Source: Novosphingobium sp. MD-1 (GTDB lineage: Bacteria; Pseudomonadota; Alphaproteobacteria; Sphingomonadales; Sphingomonadaceae). From it: 64,000 nt of DNA. Position 1 is the stretch's first letter; the number at the start of each line of letters is the position of its first letter. Under the pieces are notes generated by a model. It did no database searches, was not told the DNA's origin, and saw only the letters and a list, made by a program, of their open reading frames with translations. A program made the translations under genes and the position numbers. The DNA is taken from the NCBI RefSeq assembly GCF_001014975.1, contig NZ_BBXA01000029.1:124001-188000 (forward strand), given 5' to 3'. Below, piece after piece: positions 28,583 through 37,624 of this stretch.

Positions 28583-31465
28583 ATGTTCGTGGATCTGCTG
28601 GGTGGCAATCGACCCGCCTTCGGCAACGCGCCGCGCCGCGCCCCTTCGAATATTGCCTTTACCGCCGCAGTCACAGGCGGCGCGCGTTTTGGCATCGAGA
28701 ACAGCCATCAGGGCTTTTCCGGTACCAACGCCGCCACGCAGGCCAATGGCGCGCCGGTGCTGGGCAGCGTTTACGCGCGGGCGATCAATGCGCCGATCCC
28801 GAACATGCCGGCGGCGGGCACCGATTTCGCCTATGCGTTCTTCGTGCGGACGGCGGCGGCGGGAACGTCCGGCGTCCGCTCGGAAACCTTGCTGGGCGTT
28901 GCCGGGCAGACCGGTTCGGGCGGGTCTGGCGGGGCGTTGTCGATGAAGTCCTGCGCGATCCTTGCCGGGTCGAATTCCTCCGGGCAGGCGCTCGATGCGA
29001 CGAACGCCGGGCGGATCAGCCCGCGCCGGCAGGGCACGTCGTGGCAGTGGTGGCCGCAGACCACGGTGGGCGCGGACCTGGCCGGCATCCAGCTGGCGTC
29101 CGATACCGAATACCTGTGCGTGCTGGGCATCAAGGCCAGCGCCGGTTTGGATTACCCGTTCATCACCTTTGTCGACATGGCGACGGGCACGGCCCAATCC
29201 GCCACGGGGGCGACCGCTATCACCGGCACTCGCCCTTCCGCCCCGCTGTTCAACCTGCTGGGCGCGCTGGGCGCGGCATCGACCGGCGCCGATCGCGCTG
29301 GCTGGGGCGGGGACTTCGGCGAGTTCGTTGCCATGCACGGCGGCACCGCGCCCAGCGTGGCGCAGGCGCAGGCGGTGGTTACCGGCGGATCGTTGACCGG
29401 CCTTGCCGCCGCGTGCGGCGCTACGGTGGCCTGGCGCAACCTGCTGGACTACGCCGCGCAATCGGGCGGCACGCTGGCATCGGCCACCGGCAGCGACGCC
29501 ACCGTGCTTTCCGGCGCGATTGGCCTGCGAGCGGTGCGCGGGTTCAGGACGGCCGGCGTGCGGCTCGACCGGCTCGGGCCGTGGTGGGTGTTCCCGATGG
29601 CGGTCGGCGCGGCATCGGGCAAGGTGTGGTTCGAAGGATCGACCGCGCCGGGCGCCACGGTCGCCTGCTTCCTGCGGTATCTGGACGGATCGACCAGCGC
29701 CCAGGTGCGCGCCACGGCGGATGGAAGCGGGCGCTTCGTGGCGTCGATCGACAGCGCCGTGGCCCGTCCGTTCTACCGCAGCGCGGGCAATGTGGCCGAC
29801 GTGACCGACTGCCATCACGAGATGGATGCGATGGACGTGGGCGTGGTGATCCCGACCTGCGGCCAATCCGAACTCAACATCCTCTATTCGGCAACCTGGA
29901 CCAGCTCGTCCGACCTGACGCCCGTGGCCGGCGCCAATTCCGGCCTTTCGGCAACGCAGGGGCCGGAAGGTGCCGGCGCGCGCTGGGCCAGCGTGATGGA
30001 CCTTGCCGGCCGGGCCAGCAACGCGAACGCGCCCCGCCGCGCGATCGGCGCGAAGGCGCGGCCCGACCGGATGATCGGGCGCGGCGTGTGGGCCGATGGC
30101 GTGCACGAGATCGCCGCGCGCATCATCGCGGATCGCGGCGTCAGCGTGATGTTCGTGAACCTGGCGCGATCGGGCACGACGGTGGACCAGCATGTGTTCG
30201 ATCGCGTGCCGTTTTCGCAGGCGCTGGCGCTCGCCGGCAGCGGCACCGGTCCCTATACCGCCACGATCCAGCTTGCCGATGCCACGGTGCGATCGAAGTT
30301 CGCCGCCGCGCTGGGCGCGACCGATGCCAACGCGCTCTATGTGTCGGGCAACTTCATCCACCAGGTGCGGCCCGGCACGTTCAGCCTGGACCTGGGCGGT
30401 GGCGTGGTCATCACCGACACCAAAGTCAGTGACAGCGCCGGTACGCTTTCCGGCCCCGGCGGGATCACCGGCACGATCACCTATGTGGCCGGCACGGCGA
30501 ACGGCAAGGCATCGATCAGCCTCACGTTCCCGTCCACGCCGGCCAGCACCTCCGGCACGATGATCTGGCAGCCGAAATCGGACACGCTCGATTCGAGCGC
30601 GGCGAACAAGACGGCGAACATCAACGGCTATGGCGTGATCGAGGCCGACGACGACGTGGCCACGCTGGGCCTGCGCTTTGGCTGGACGCTGGGCCTGTTG
30701 TGGTGGACCACCGCCAACATGAGCGATGCGGGCGGCGGGGCGAGTGCGCGCGCATCGATCGCGGCGAAGTATGAGATGATGCGGCTCCTGCTGATCGGCT
30801 ATCAGCGCGCCGGGCTGGACAGCGGCGTCGCCAATGCGCCGATGATGGTCTGCGCCAAGGGCCGCGATACCAACAACACCGCCGCGCTGGTGGACAACGC
30901 GCGCCAGTTTGCCGAGGATATGTGGGCTTCGACGCGCGCGTGGGTGCGGCGCGGCGGGCACTACTACGATGTCGTGCTGGATGCGGCATCGAGCCCGCAC
31001 GAGACGTTCGGCGATGCATCGGGCAAGCGCATCGGCCGGCGCATGGGGGCCTACCTTTCCGGCTTGCTGGCGGGCACGCTGGTGCCCGAAGCCAAGTTCC
31101 GCACGGGCGCGGCCGACCGCAGCGGAGATGGCACGGTGCTGACGGTGCCGCTGGCCACGATCGGTTCGGGTCTTTCGCTGGCGGTGGCAAGCGGCGGCAA
31201 CGCCAATGCGCTCGACCAGTGGTATGTCGGCGGCACGCTGATTGCCAACGACGCGACGACGATCGCGCGCATCCGGGGCGACGGGCAGGCGGTGGAACTG
31301 GTCAAGCTTTCCGGCACCTGGGTGACCGGCGCCGAATCCAACGTGCTCTACGTGACCGGCGCGCCCGGCAGCGGCACCACGCCGCCCGGCAGCCTGCTCT
31401 ACGACAATCGCGGCGGCTTTGGTGGCAATGAGCCGGGGATGCTGGTGGCGCCGAAGCTGGGGTGA
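28583..31465 (+). CDS. Large spike-like protein with SGNH-hydrolase-type domain (GhsB-like position)
   Basis: The 960-residue product has no signal peptide or membrane segment and is rich in Gly, Ala, Ser and Thr, as in beta-structured spike proteins. Residues ~1-330 look like a lectin/concanavalin-type beta domain. A short Ig-like stretch follows (GKVWFEGSTAPGATVACFLR). From about 420 comes an esterase-like domain with GVVIPTCGQSELNILYS (candidate nucleophile Ser429) and a later DAASSPHETFGD segment (candidate His806). The tail is again beta-rich. Gene order with the spike-base gene mirrors ghsA-ghsB. Binding and possibly deacylating the local polysaccharide is my inference. Confidence 0.65.
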   Translation: MFVDLLGGNRPAFGNAPRRAPSNIAFTAAVTGGARFGIENSHQGFSGTNAATQANGAPVLGSVYARAINAPIPNMPAAGTDFAYAFFVRTAAAGTSGVRSETLLGVAGQTGSGGSGGALSMKSCAILAGSNSSGQALDATNAGRISPRRQGTSWQWWPQTTVGADLAGIQLASDTEYLCVLGIKASAGLDYPFITFVDMATGTAQSATGATAITGTRPSAPLFNLLGALGAASTGADRAGWGGDFGEFVAMHGGTAPSVAQAQAVVTGGSLTGLAAACGATVAWRNLLDYAAQSGGTLASATGSDATVLSGAIGLRAVRGFRTAGVRLDRLGPWWVFPMAVGAASGKVWFEGSTAPGATVACFLRYLDGSTSAQVRATADGSGRFVASIDSAVARPFYRSAGNVADVTDCHHEMDAMDVGVVIPTCGQSELNILYSATWTSSSDLTPVAGANSGLSATQGPEGAGARWASVMDLAGRASNANAPRRAIGAKARPDRMIGRGVWADGVHEIAARIIADRGVSVMFVNLARSGTTVDQHVFDRVPFSQALALAGSGTGPYTATIQLADATVRSKFAAALGATDANALYVSGNFIHQVRPGTFSLDLGGGVVITDTKVSDSAGTLSGPGGITGTITYVAGTANGKASISLTFPSTPASTSGTMIWQPKSDTLDSSAANKTANINGYGVIEADDDVATLGLRFGWTLGLLWWTTANMSDAGGGASARASIAAKYEMMRLLLIGYQRAGLDSGVANAPMMVCAKGRDTNNTAALVDNARQFAEDMWASTRAWVRRGGHYYDVVLDAASSPHETFGDASGKRIGRRMGAYLSGLLAGTLVPEAKFRTGAADRSGDGTVLTVPLATIGSGLSLAVASGGNANALDQWYVGGTLIANDATTIARIRGDGQAVELVKLSGTWVTGAESNVLYVTGAPGSGTTPPGSLLYDNRGGFGGNEPGMLVAPKLG

Positions 31466-31599
31466 GGTAAGTGTCCCAACTTGTGATTTCGCAGCTGCGT
31501 TGTTGCGCTTGCTAGCGCCAGATTGCTCAATTAGGGTGCACAGTGAAGCTGCGGCGGCGTGCATCCGGTTGCGGCAAAGTCTATCGATGGATCGGGATC

Positions 31600-32859
31600 A
31601 TGAGCCTCCAGCAGTTTCTTCGCATCCTTTGGGTCTGGCGATGGACAATCGTTATAGCGACAGCCGCCTGCCTCCTTGCGGGCAGCATGGTCGCGTTGCT
31701 GCGGCCCAAGACCTACACTGCCGAATCCCGTGTGATGCTTGATGTGCTCAAGCCCGATCCCATCACGGGCGACGTTATCTCCAGCAGTTTTGCGCGCGCC
31801 TATGTTCCCACGCAGACGGAATTGATCCGCGACTATCGGGTGACGGGGCGCGTGGTCGATAGTCTCGGCTGGACCAAGTCACCCGCGCTGCGCGAGGATT
31901 ACGAGGCGAGCGACAAGCGAGGCGTCGATTTCCGCCGCTGGCTGGCGGAGCAGGTTTCCGATGGGATCAAGGCTTACAACATCGAAGGCACGAACGTGCT
32001 GGTGATCGGCTATTCCGCGGGCGATCCGGAGACGGCGGCCAAGATGGCCGATGTTGTGCGTAATGCCTATTCCGAGGAATCTCTCGCTTCCCGCCGTGCG
32101 GAAGCGGCCGAGGATGCGCAGTGGTTCGAACGCCAGCTCGGCGAGGTGCGCAACAAGCTTGCCGGGGCCGAACAGCTGAAGACTGCGTTCGAACGCGCCA
32201 ACAACATCGTCCTTCTCGATAAGGACGTGGACGCGGACGCTGCGCGGCTGCAGGCCCTTTCGGGGCAGGCGCCGCCGCCCGCATCGGTTGTGAGCGGTGG
32301 CGGGGGTGGAAATCCTGCGGCAGGTCAGCTCGCCGCGATCGACGCAAAGATCGCTGCCGCATCAGCCTCGCTTGGGCCGAACCATCCGGTTCTTCAGGAG
32401 CTGAGGCAGCAACGCGCGACGGTTGCCGCCACGGCGCGGGCGGGCGGCGGCGGTTCGGCACCGGTCGTCATCGGCGGCGGCGGCGGCGATGTCGCGGCTG
32501 CGCGGGCAAAGGTGCTGGCGCAGCGCGACAAGGTGGAAGAAGCCAAGCGGTTGCAGGCCGATGTCAGTGTGCTGCGCGATCAATATGCCAAGATGGCAGC
32601 GCGCGCGGCCGATCGCAGGCAACAGGCGGCATCCAAGGAATCGGGGATCACCCTGCTGGATAGCGCTGTGCCTCCGCGTGCCTCGGATCCGCCGGCCTCG
32701 ATCGTGATCATTCTCGGATCGCTTGGTCTTGGGCTCGGGTTGGGGGTGTTGATCAGCCTGGTGATCGAGCTGCTTTATCGCCGCGTCCGGGGGCCAGAAG
32801 ACCTCAAGTCGCTGAAGGTTCCACTGCTGGGTGCTGTCGCGGCGCCTTCCTATACCTGA
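31600..32859 (+). CDS. Wzz/Wzc-type chain-length determinant without kinase domain (GelC-like)
   Basis: From ATG 31600 the product is 419 residues. It has an N-terminal membrane segment (about 17-35), a large periplasmic domain with coiled-coil stretches and two Gly-rich inserts (VVSGGGGGNPAAG; AGGGGSAPVVIGGGGGDV), and a second membrane segment near the C-terminus preceded by the Pro-rich SAVPPRASDPPAS typical of polysaccharide co-polymerases. It lacks a cytoplasmic ATPase domain. A separate kinase-like protein is encoded at 34.6 kb, as in the split GelC/GelE pair of sphingan loci. It controls chain length with Wzy and Wza. Confidence 0.9.
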   Translation: MSLQQFLRILWVWRWTIVIATAACLLAGSMVALLRPKTYTAESRVMLDVLKPDPITGDVISSSFARAYVPTQTELIRDYRVTGRVVDSLGWTKSPALREDYEASDKRGVDFRRWLAEQVSDGIKAYNIEGTNVLVIGYSAGDPETAAKMADVVRNAYSEESLASRRAEAAEDAQWFERQLGEVRNKLAGAEQLKTAFERANNIVLLDKDVDADAARLQALSGQAPPPASVVSGGGGGNPAAGQLAAIDAKIAAASASLGPNHPVLQELRQQRATVAATARAGGGGSAPVVIGGGGGDVAAARAKVLAQRDKVEEAKRLQADVSVLRDQYAKMAARAADRRQQAASKESGITLLDSAVPPRASDPPASIVIILGSLGLGLGLGVLISLVIELLYRRVRGPEDLKSLKVPLLGAVAAPSYT

Positions 32860-32919
32860 CGGTCTCGCTGGGCGAGGCCGCCGGCAGGGGCTGTCTGGCA
32901 TCGAAGGGCGTTCAAAGAC

Positions 32920-34536
32920 GTGAAGCCACGACTATTTTCCTGGAGAGTGGGCAGAAATCGTCCGATCGGGCTCTATACGGCTGAGCCTTGGCTCGCCAGA
33001 TGGGCGGCGGCAGGGTATGTGCTGCTGGCGCTGTTTTTTGCCGCATATGGGCACTTTTATGCCCAGGCTCTGGTCGACGGCCAAAGCGTTGTTCCATTTC
33101 TTGTGCCGTTCGGTGTCGGGGCCGCGCTTGTTCTCTGGACGATGCCGGAAATCGAAAACCCGCCGGTGAATGTGCTGAACCGGCTATACGTTTACTTCAT
33201 TTTTGCGCTTCTGGCATGGCCGGACTACCTTGCTTTGACGTTACCCGGCATGCCCTGGATTACGGCGGTCCGACTGGTTGGCGTGCCATTGATCGTCACG
33301 TTGCTGATATGCAGCTTCGGGTCGACCGCGTTTCGAAGGCGATTGAAAGAGATCCTCGCGGCGGAAAATGTCCTCGTCCGACTGCTTATTGGCTTCATGG
33401 TCATAGCGACTTTAACGGTCGTCTTTTCCCATGCGATTGGCCCATCGATGAACCGCCTTTTCGTGGCCTACATGGCCTGGTTTGGCGTCTTCTTTGCGTC
33501 TTGCTGGCACTTTCAAGAACCGGGCCGCGCCGAAAAATTCGCGAAGTATCTGTTCTATATTCTTTTGATATGTCTTGTTCCGGCCCTGTTTGAAGCAAAG
33601 TATAGCGTGCTGCCTTGGGTGGGGCATATTCCAAGCTTCCTTGACGTCGAGGACCCTAACGCGCAGCGCATCATGCAGGGGTCGTTCCGTGCGGCGACGG
33701 GCATCTATCGCGTACAGAGCAAGTTTTCGTCCAGCATCGGACTTGGCGAGTTTATCGCGATGTCGATGCCATTCGCGCTCCACCTGCTTTGGGTATCGCG
33801 CAGCAAGCTGCTGCGAGCTACGATAATTCTGGTGCAGCCGGTTCTTTTCTACATCGTGATAAGAACCGATTCGCGACTGGCATTCATCGGATACTTTTCC
33901 AGTATCATTATCTATTTGTTCGTTTTTGCCGTCATGCGGTGGCGGCAGCTGAAGACGAGCATTCTGGCGCCAGCAATTGTTCTGTCCTATCCGATTGCTC
34001 TCAGCGTGCTGTTGGTGCTGTCGCTGACGTGGCGCCGGCTCTATGTGAAGATATGGGGCGGTGGCGCGCAGCAGTTCAGCAGCCAATCGCGTGCAGACCA
34101 GATGAAAGAGGGCCTTCCCAAAGTCTTTCATGCACCATGGGGCCATGGCATCGGTGAAGGCGCGACGACGCTAAACTACATCGCGCCAGGTTCCGATTTT
34201 CCGACCATCGATTCTTACTATCTGTCGGTAGCGCTCGAATTCGGCGTACTGGGTTTTGCGGTTTTTTACGGCATGTTCCTGTGGGCGGCGTTCAAGGCAT
34301 CGCGAACCGCGATCGAGACCCGCAACACGGACCTTTTGTTTTTGCTTCCTGCCGCGATCGCCTTGCTGAACTTCCTCATATCGAAGTCGATCTACAGCCA
34401 GACTGAAAACCAGCCGCTGGCGTTCATGCTGCTGGGACTGATTGTGGCGCTGATCTATCGCCATAAGCTGGAACGTACGGGCGCTGGCGCTTTCGACGCG
34501 TCGGGGCAGAAGCGGTTGCAACTACCGTCTTTCTAA
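32920..34536 (+). CDS. Wzy/O-antigen-ligase-like polysaccharide polymerase
   Basis: The 538-residue polytopic protein has about ten to twelve hydrophobic segments and a larger periplasmic loop around residues 380-430 carrying FSSQSRADQMKEGLPKVFHAPWGHGIGEG, typical of Wzy/WaaL family loops. It polymerises undecaprenyl-linked repeat units on the periplasmic side. GTG start at 32920, 60 bases after the co-polymerase gene, supports one operon. Base composition in the middle is somewhat more AT-rich than in neighbours, common for polymerase genes. Confidence 0.85.
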   Translation: MKPRLFSWRVGRNRPIGLYTAEPWLARWAAAGYVLLALFFAAYGHFYAQALVDGQSVVPFLVPFGVGAALVLWTMPEIENPPVNVLNRLYVYFIFALLAWPDYLALTLPGMPWITAVRLVGVPLIVTLLICSFGSTAFRRRLKEILAAENVLVRLLIGFMVIATLTVVFSHAIGPSMNRLFVAYMAWFGVFFASCWHFQEPGRAEKFAKYLFYILLICLVPALFEAKYSVLPWVGHIPSFLDVEDPNAQRIMQGSFRAATGIYRVQSKFSSSIGLGEFIAMSMPFALHLLWVSRSKLLRATIILVQPVLFYIVIRTDSRLAFIGYFSSIIIYLFVFAVMRWRQLKTSILAPAIVLSYPIALSVLLVLSLTWRRLYVKIWGGGAQQFSSQSRADQMKEGLPKVFHAPWGHGIGEGATTLNYIAPGSDFPTIDSYYLSVALEFGVLGFAVFYGMFLWAAFKASRTAIETRNTDLLFLLPAAIALLNFLISKSIYSQTENQPLAFMLLGLIVALIYRHKLERTGAGAFDASGQKRLQLPSF

Positions 34537-34550
34537 AGCGTATCTGTCAA

Positions 34551-34601
34551 AGCGGCCGCGCTCGGGAACTGTCTAGGAAGCGGTCCCCGAGCGAGGCCGC
34601 T
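34551..34601. terminator. Large symmetric hairpin between convergent genes
   Basis: AGCGGCC-g-CGCTCGGG and CCCGAGCG-a-GGCCGCT pair over 15 bases plus one mismatch around an ~18-base loop, between the convergent polymerase and kinase-like genes. No T-run follows on either strand, so it may act as a barrier or RNA-stability element rather than a classical terminator. Confidence 0.55.
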
Positions 34602-34632
34602 CTTCTGCTCGGTAACGATCGCCGTCGCTGCT

Positions 34633-35331
34633 TCAATCGCCTTTATAGACCGACCCGATCACGCGAACGCCGTCCGACGTAAGATCGTCGATCAGCGTTT
34701 TCAGGTCTGACACCAGGGTCGAGTCTTTCCGCGCGACGACAAGCGCGTAGCGCATGAGGGCCGCGATGCGGCGTGCGTCCGCGTAAAACTTGGTAGCGGG
34801 TGCGGTGGCGATCGTCAGATCGAAATCGCGCAGGCAGAGATCGATCAAAGTTCCAAAACGCTGTCCGAACAAAAGCTCTTGCGCGTTGCCGGGGGGATTG
34901 CCCGCATACATGACGGAAAGGTTTGGCATAACGTCGAACTGCATGGCCGATGCGACGCTGACGTCGCGGCTGGCCAGAACGTCCGCCAGCCCGGCAACGG
35001 GCGCGGAAGGCTGGATGAAATCGCCCAGGGTTCCGCCGCGAAGATCACAGTCAATCAGCAGCGTGCGAACGCCGGTCTGTGCTAGCGATGCGGCAAGGTT
35101 GACAGCGAGCCATGCCGCGCCGTCTTCGCGTTCCGTCGCACAAATGGTCAGGCCGCGACGGCCTTCGTGAATATGCTTGGCGACCAGATGGTTGCGAAGC
35201 GCGCTGATCGATTCGGCATCGGCCCTGTCAGGCGCGCTCGCAACGACAACCTGTTCGCTCAACGTATAGCTGACCGGCGGAACGACGGCGGGCAGGGATA
35301 TGGCAGGCACAGCCAGATTCGTGGTGGTCAT
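34633..35331 (-). CDS. Bacterial tyrosine-kinase-like (Wze/GelE-type) protein with destroyed P-loop
   Basis: The 232-residue product aligns with the cytoplasmic ATPase part of Wzc/CapB kinases: ISALRNHLVAKH, RTLLIDCDLRGGTLGDF (Walker A'), GLADVLASRDV and a Walker-B-like DLTIATAP. The Walker A motif itself is broken: where GxGKST is expected it reads EREDGAAW, with no Lys and no Ser/Thr. The C-terminal tyrosine cluster used for autophosphorylation is also missing; the protein ends IGSVYKGD. It is thus probably a pseudokinase scaffold for the co-polymerase at 31.6 kb. It lies just downstream of the export gene. Confidence 0.85.
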   Translation of the reverse strand: MTTTNLAVPAISLPAVVPPVSYTLSEQVVVASAPDRADAESISALRNHLVAKHIHEGRRGLTICATEREDGAAWLAVNLAASLAQTGVRTLLIDCDLRGGTLGDFIQPSAPVAGLADVLASRDVSVASAMQFDVMPNLSVMYAGNPPGNAQELLFGQRFGTLIDLCLRDFDLTIATAPATKFYADARRIAALMRYALVVARKDSTLVSDLKTLIDDLTSDGVRVIGSVYKGD

Positions 35332-35364
35332 GACCGTCGACTTCTTCTTGGTTGTGGCACGCGA

Positions 35365-36174
35365 TCAGAAGAAGCGCTCGCCGATGGTAATGGTGTCGTT
35401 GGGCTGAATCTTCTCATCGAGACTGGCCTTGAATTCCCGGTCCCCGCGATGAAGCTTGATCTTCTTCTCGGTTCCGAGCGCGGTCAGGCCACCGCCGCGG
35501 GCAAGCGCCTGACGGACCGTCATCCCGGGTTCGATGGCATAGGTGCCGGGCGACGACACCTGGCCGTAAATGTAGAAGTTCTGGGCCGGCGCGACGAAGA
35601 TCTTGTCGCCTGGCTGAACCAGCGGATCGGCATCGCCGCCCGACGTCGCCGCCACGCGCAAGGAATAGCTCTTGGTTTCGCCGCCTGCGGTGGTGAGCGA
35701 GATGGTGTCGTTCGATGCATTCTTCACGCCGCCAGCGCGCGCGACGACTTCTGAAAGGTGATAGGGCCGATCAAGCGCGACAAGGCCGGGTGTGCTGATT
35801 TCGCCAAGGATGGTGGCATAACGGCTGATAGCCGTGACCAGCGTGACACTAACTTCGGGGCGGACGAAGAAGCCGCCGGAAATCAGCCGCGTGCGAAGGT
35901 CTTCGCGGAGCTGAATCGGGGTGCGACCAGCTGCCGGCGTGCGGCCGAGCAAGGGCAGGACAACAGTGCCGTCCGGATCGACCGTGACGCGGGCCTTGTA
36001 GTCGGGGCTGTCGATCACCGCCACGTCGATCGTGTCGCCGGCGCCAAGGACATAGCCCACGACGGAATCGGGGGAGGTCATCGCCGCGCCCGCCTGTGCC
36101 GCGACGGGCGCGGCGATCAGGCAGGTGCACGACAGGGCGATGAGAACCAGGAATTTCCGCAAGAGCACGATCAT
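35365..36174 (-). CDS. Wza/GelD-like polysaccharide export outer-membrane protein
   Basis: From ATG 36174, with GAGG eight bases upstream, the product is 269 residues. It has a Sec signal peptide (LLRKFLVLIALSCTCLIAAP, cleavage after VAAQA), a poly_export domain (YVLGAGDTIDVAVIDSPDY; VTVDPDGTVVLPLLGR) and two SLBB domains (YATILGEISTPGLV; FYIYGQVSSPGTYAIEPGMT). It forms the periplasmic/outer-membrane channel for the polysaccharide. The Cys in the leader is not in a clear lipobox. Co-directional with the beta-barrel and kinase-like genes, it completes an export unit. Confidence 0.92.
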   Translation of the reverse strand: MIVLLRKFLVLIALSCTCLIAAPVAAQAGAAMTSPDSVVGYVLGAGDTIDVAVIDSPDYKARVTVDPDGTVVLPLLGRTPAAGRTPIQLREDLRTRLISGGFFVRPEVSVTLVTAISRYATILGEISTPGLVALDRPYHLSEVVARAGGVKNASNDTISLTTAGGETKSYSLRVAATSGGDADPLVQPGDKIFVAPAQNFYIYGQVSSPGTYAIEPGMTVRQALARGGGLTALGTEKKIKLHRGDREFKASLDEKIQPNDTITIGERFF

Positions 36175-36203
36175 TTCTAGTACCTCACCTGATTTCAAAT
36201 CGC

Positions 36204-37472
36204 TCAGAACGCGCTGCGAAGCGCCAGATATGTGCGGAACGCGTTATACTCGTACAAGGTGCTGTTCGCGCTGCGCGTGCTGTACCCCATGCCAAGGCTT
36301 AGCGCGAAACGGACACCGAGCTTGTAACTCGCTTCCCCGCTCACATCATGCGTATCGTTGTTGAGCAGAGGATTAATGACAAGCGGGGAACTGATGTAAT
36401 TCCGGCTATGCGTGTATTCATATCGACCGTTCAGGCTGATACGCGGCGTGACCGCCACCTGCGTGTCGAAGGTAACGCCGGTGCCGAGCGTGTAATCGAC
36501 GTTATAGGCAAGGTTGGGCCGCGTCGCCCGGAAAGCGGACAGCTGGAAACTGACGCGCTCGCTCGGCGCGATCCGCAGCGAGGCTTCGCCGGTCAATCCC
36601 TTGAAGCCGTTGTTGGTGATCGTATCGACCGCCGTGTAGTTGAGGCGAACGGTCGCCTTGAAGAAGCGGGTCACATCGCGCGTGTAATAGGCGCCGATGC
36701 TGCGCGTCGGGAAAGATTTCAACCCCAACGTAGCGCCTGCGCCGCCGCGTTCGGGATAGCGGGTATCCTCGATGCTGCCGATGATGCCGATCTCACCGAT
36801 CGACGGCTGTATGTAGCTTATGCCCGCGCCGTAGGTATAGGTGTTGTAATCGGAGACCGCGCGGATCGGGTTCGAGTTCCGGCCCTGGGTGTAATAGAAT
36901 TGCCCGAAGGGCTGCAGGCCGACCACGCCGCCGCAACTGGCGGATGCGCCGATGCTGTAGGTGGTTTCAAAGTTCCGGATGCCGGCGCCAAGCGCCTGGA
37001 GATTGGCGATATTCGTGCGGCTGCGACCGACATCGCCATCCACGCCGGCGGTGCAGCGGGCAAGGCTGGTGGACACGCCGCCGGCCAGCGAGATCTGTTC
37101 GCCGTCAAGGCGCGTGTTGCGCACATGGCTGAGATAGGACGCGGACCCGTTGAGATAGGCATCGCTTCGGCCAAACGGCAGCGAGATGTCCACCGCGGCC
37201 ACCGGTGCGAAATAGAAATCCTCCGGCGTCAGGCCGCTCGCCGAGGCGACCGACTTGTTCGCGCGTGCAACATTTGTGTCGTACGTGGCGACGACGCCAA
37301 GGTTGACGTCAAGCCGGCGTTCGCGGGTCACTTTGCGAGGAATGCGCGCGCCCTGCGATTGGCTAGTCTGGCCGATAGATTCGCTCACCCCCGCACTTTG
37401 CGCGAAAGCCGATGCCGGCAAAATGAACATTCCGGCCGAGCCGGCCAAAGCCAAGAAGCGTTTAGACGTCAT
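36204..37472 (-). CDS. Outer-membrane beta-barrel protein of the EPS locus (GelF/EpsL-like)
   Basis: From ATG 37472, with an AGGGGGGG ribosome site seven bases upstream, the product is 422 residues with a signal peptide ending in ASAFAQ. The rest is alternating amphipathic beta strands rich in Tyr, Gly, Ser and Asn, ending in Phe (YLALRSAF), the classical outer-membrane barrel end. It resembles outer-membrane proteins of exosortase-linked EPS clusters and GelF of sphingan clusters. It likely assists polymer passage or anchors it. First gene of a minus-strand unit leading to the export and kinase-like genes. Confidence 0.85.
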   Translation of the reverse strand: MTSKRFLALAGSAGMFILPASAFAQSAGVSESIGQTSQSQGARIPRKVTRERRLDVNLGVVATYDTNVARANKSVASASGLTPEDFYFAPVAAVDISLPFGRSDAYLNGSASYLSHVRNTRLDGEQISLAGGVSTSLARCTAGVDGDVGRSRTNIANLQALGAGIRNFETTYSIGASASCGGVVGLQPFGQFYYTQGRNSNPIRAVSDYNTYTYGAGISYIQPSIGEIGIIGSIEDTRYPERGGAGATLGLKSFPTRSIGAYYTRDVTRFFKATVRLNYTAVDTITNNGFKGLTGEASLRIAPSERVSFQLSAFRATRPNLAYNVDYTLGTGVTFDTQVAVTPRISLNGRYEYTHSRNYISSPLVINPLLNNDTHDVSGEASYKLGVRFALSLGMGYSTRSANSTLYEYNAFRTYLALRSAF

Positions 37473-37624
37473 TTCAAATCCCCCCCTAATCAATAGCGCA
37501 GCACGGATTTAATGCAACTGCGAAGAGTTCGGGCGACTGTGCCGAAAAGACCATGTTAACGGGGCTATAAGGTTGAATTCGTGCGATTGCCAAGCGATTG
37601 TCGGGGTGGCATGCGGATTGGGTG

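Noticed and set aside
28314..31465. Spike genes as part of an intact prophage
   Set aside because: No integrase, terminase, portal, capsid, tail or lysis gene and no attachment-site repeat was seen around them; flanking genes are polysaccharide genes.
28508..31564. 1018-residue open frame on the minus strand
   Set aside because: It is antisense to the spike-like gene in a phase that stays open because of high GC. Its product is His/Arg/Ala-rich without any fold, while the plus-strand frame has a two-base junction with the spike-base gene.
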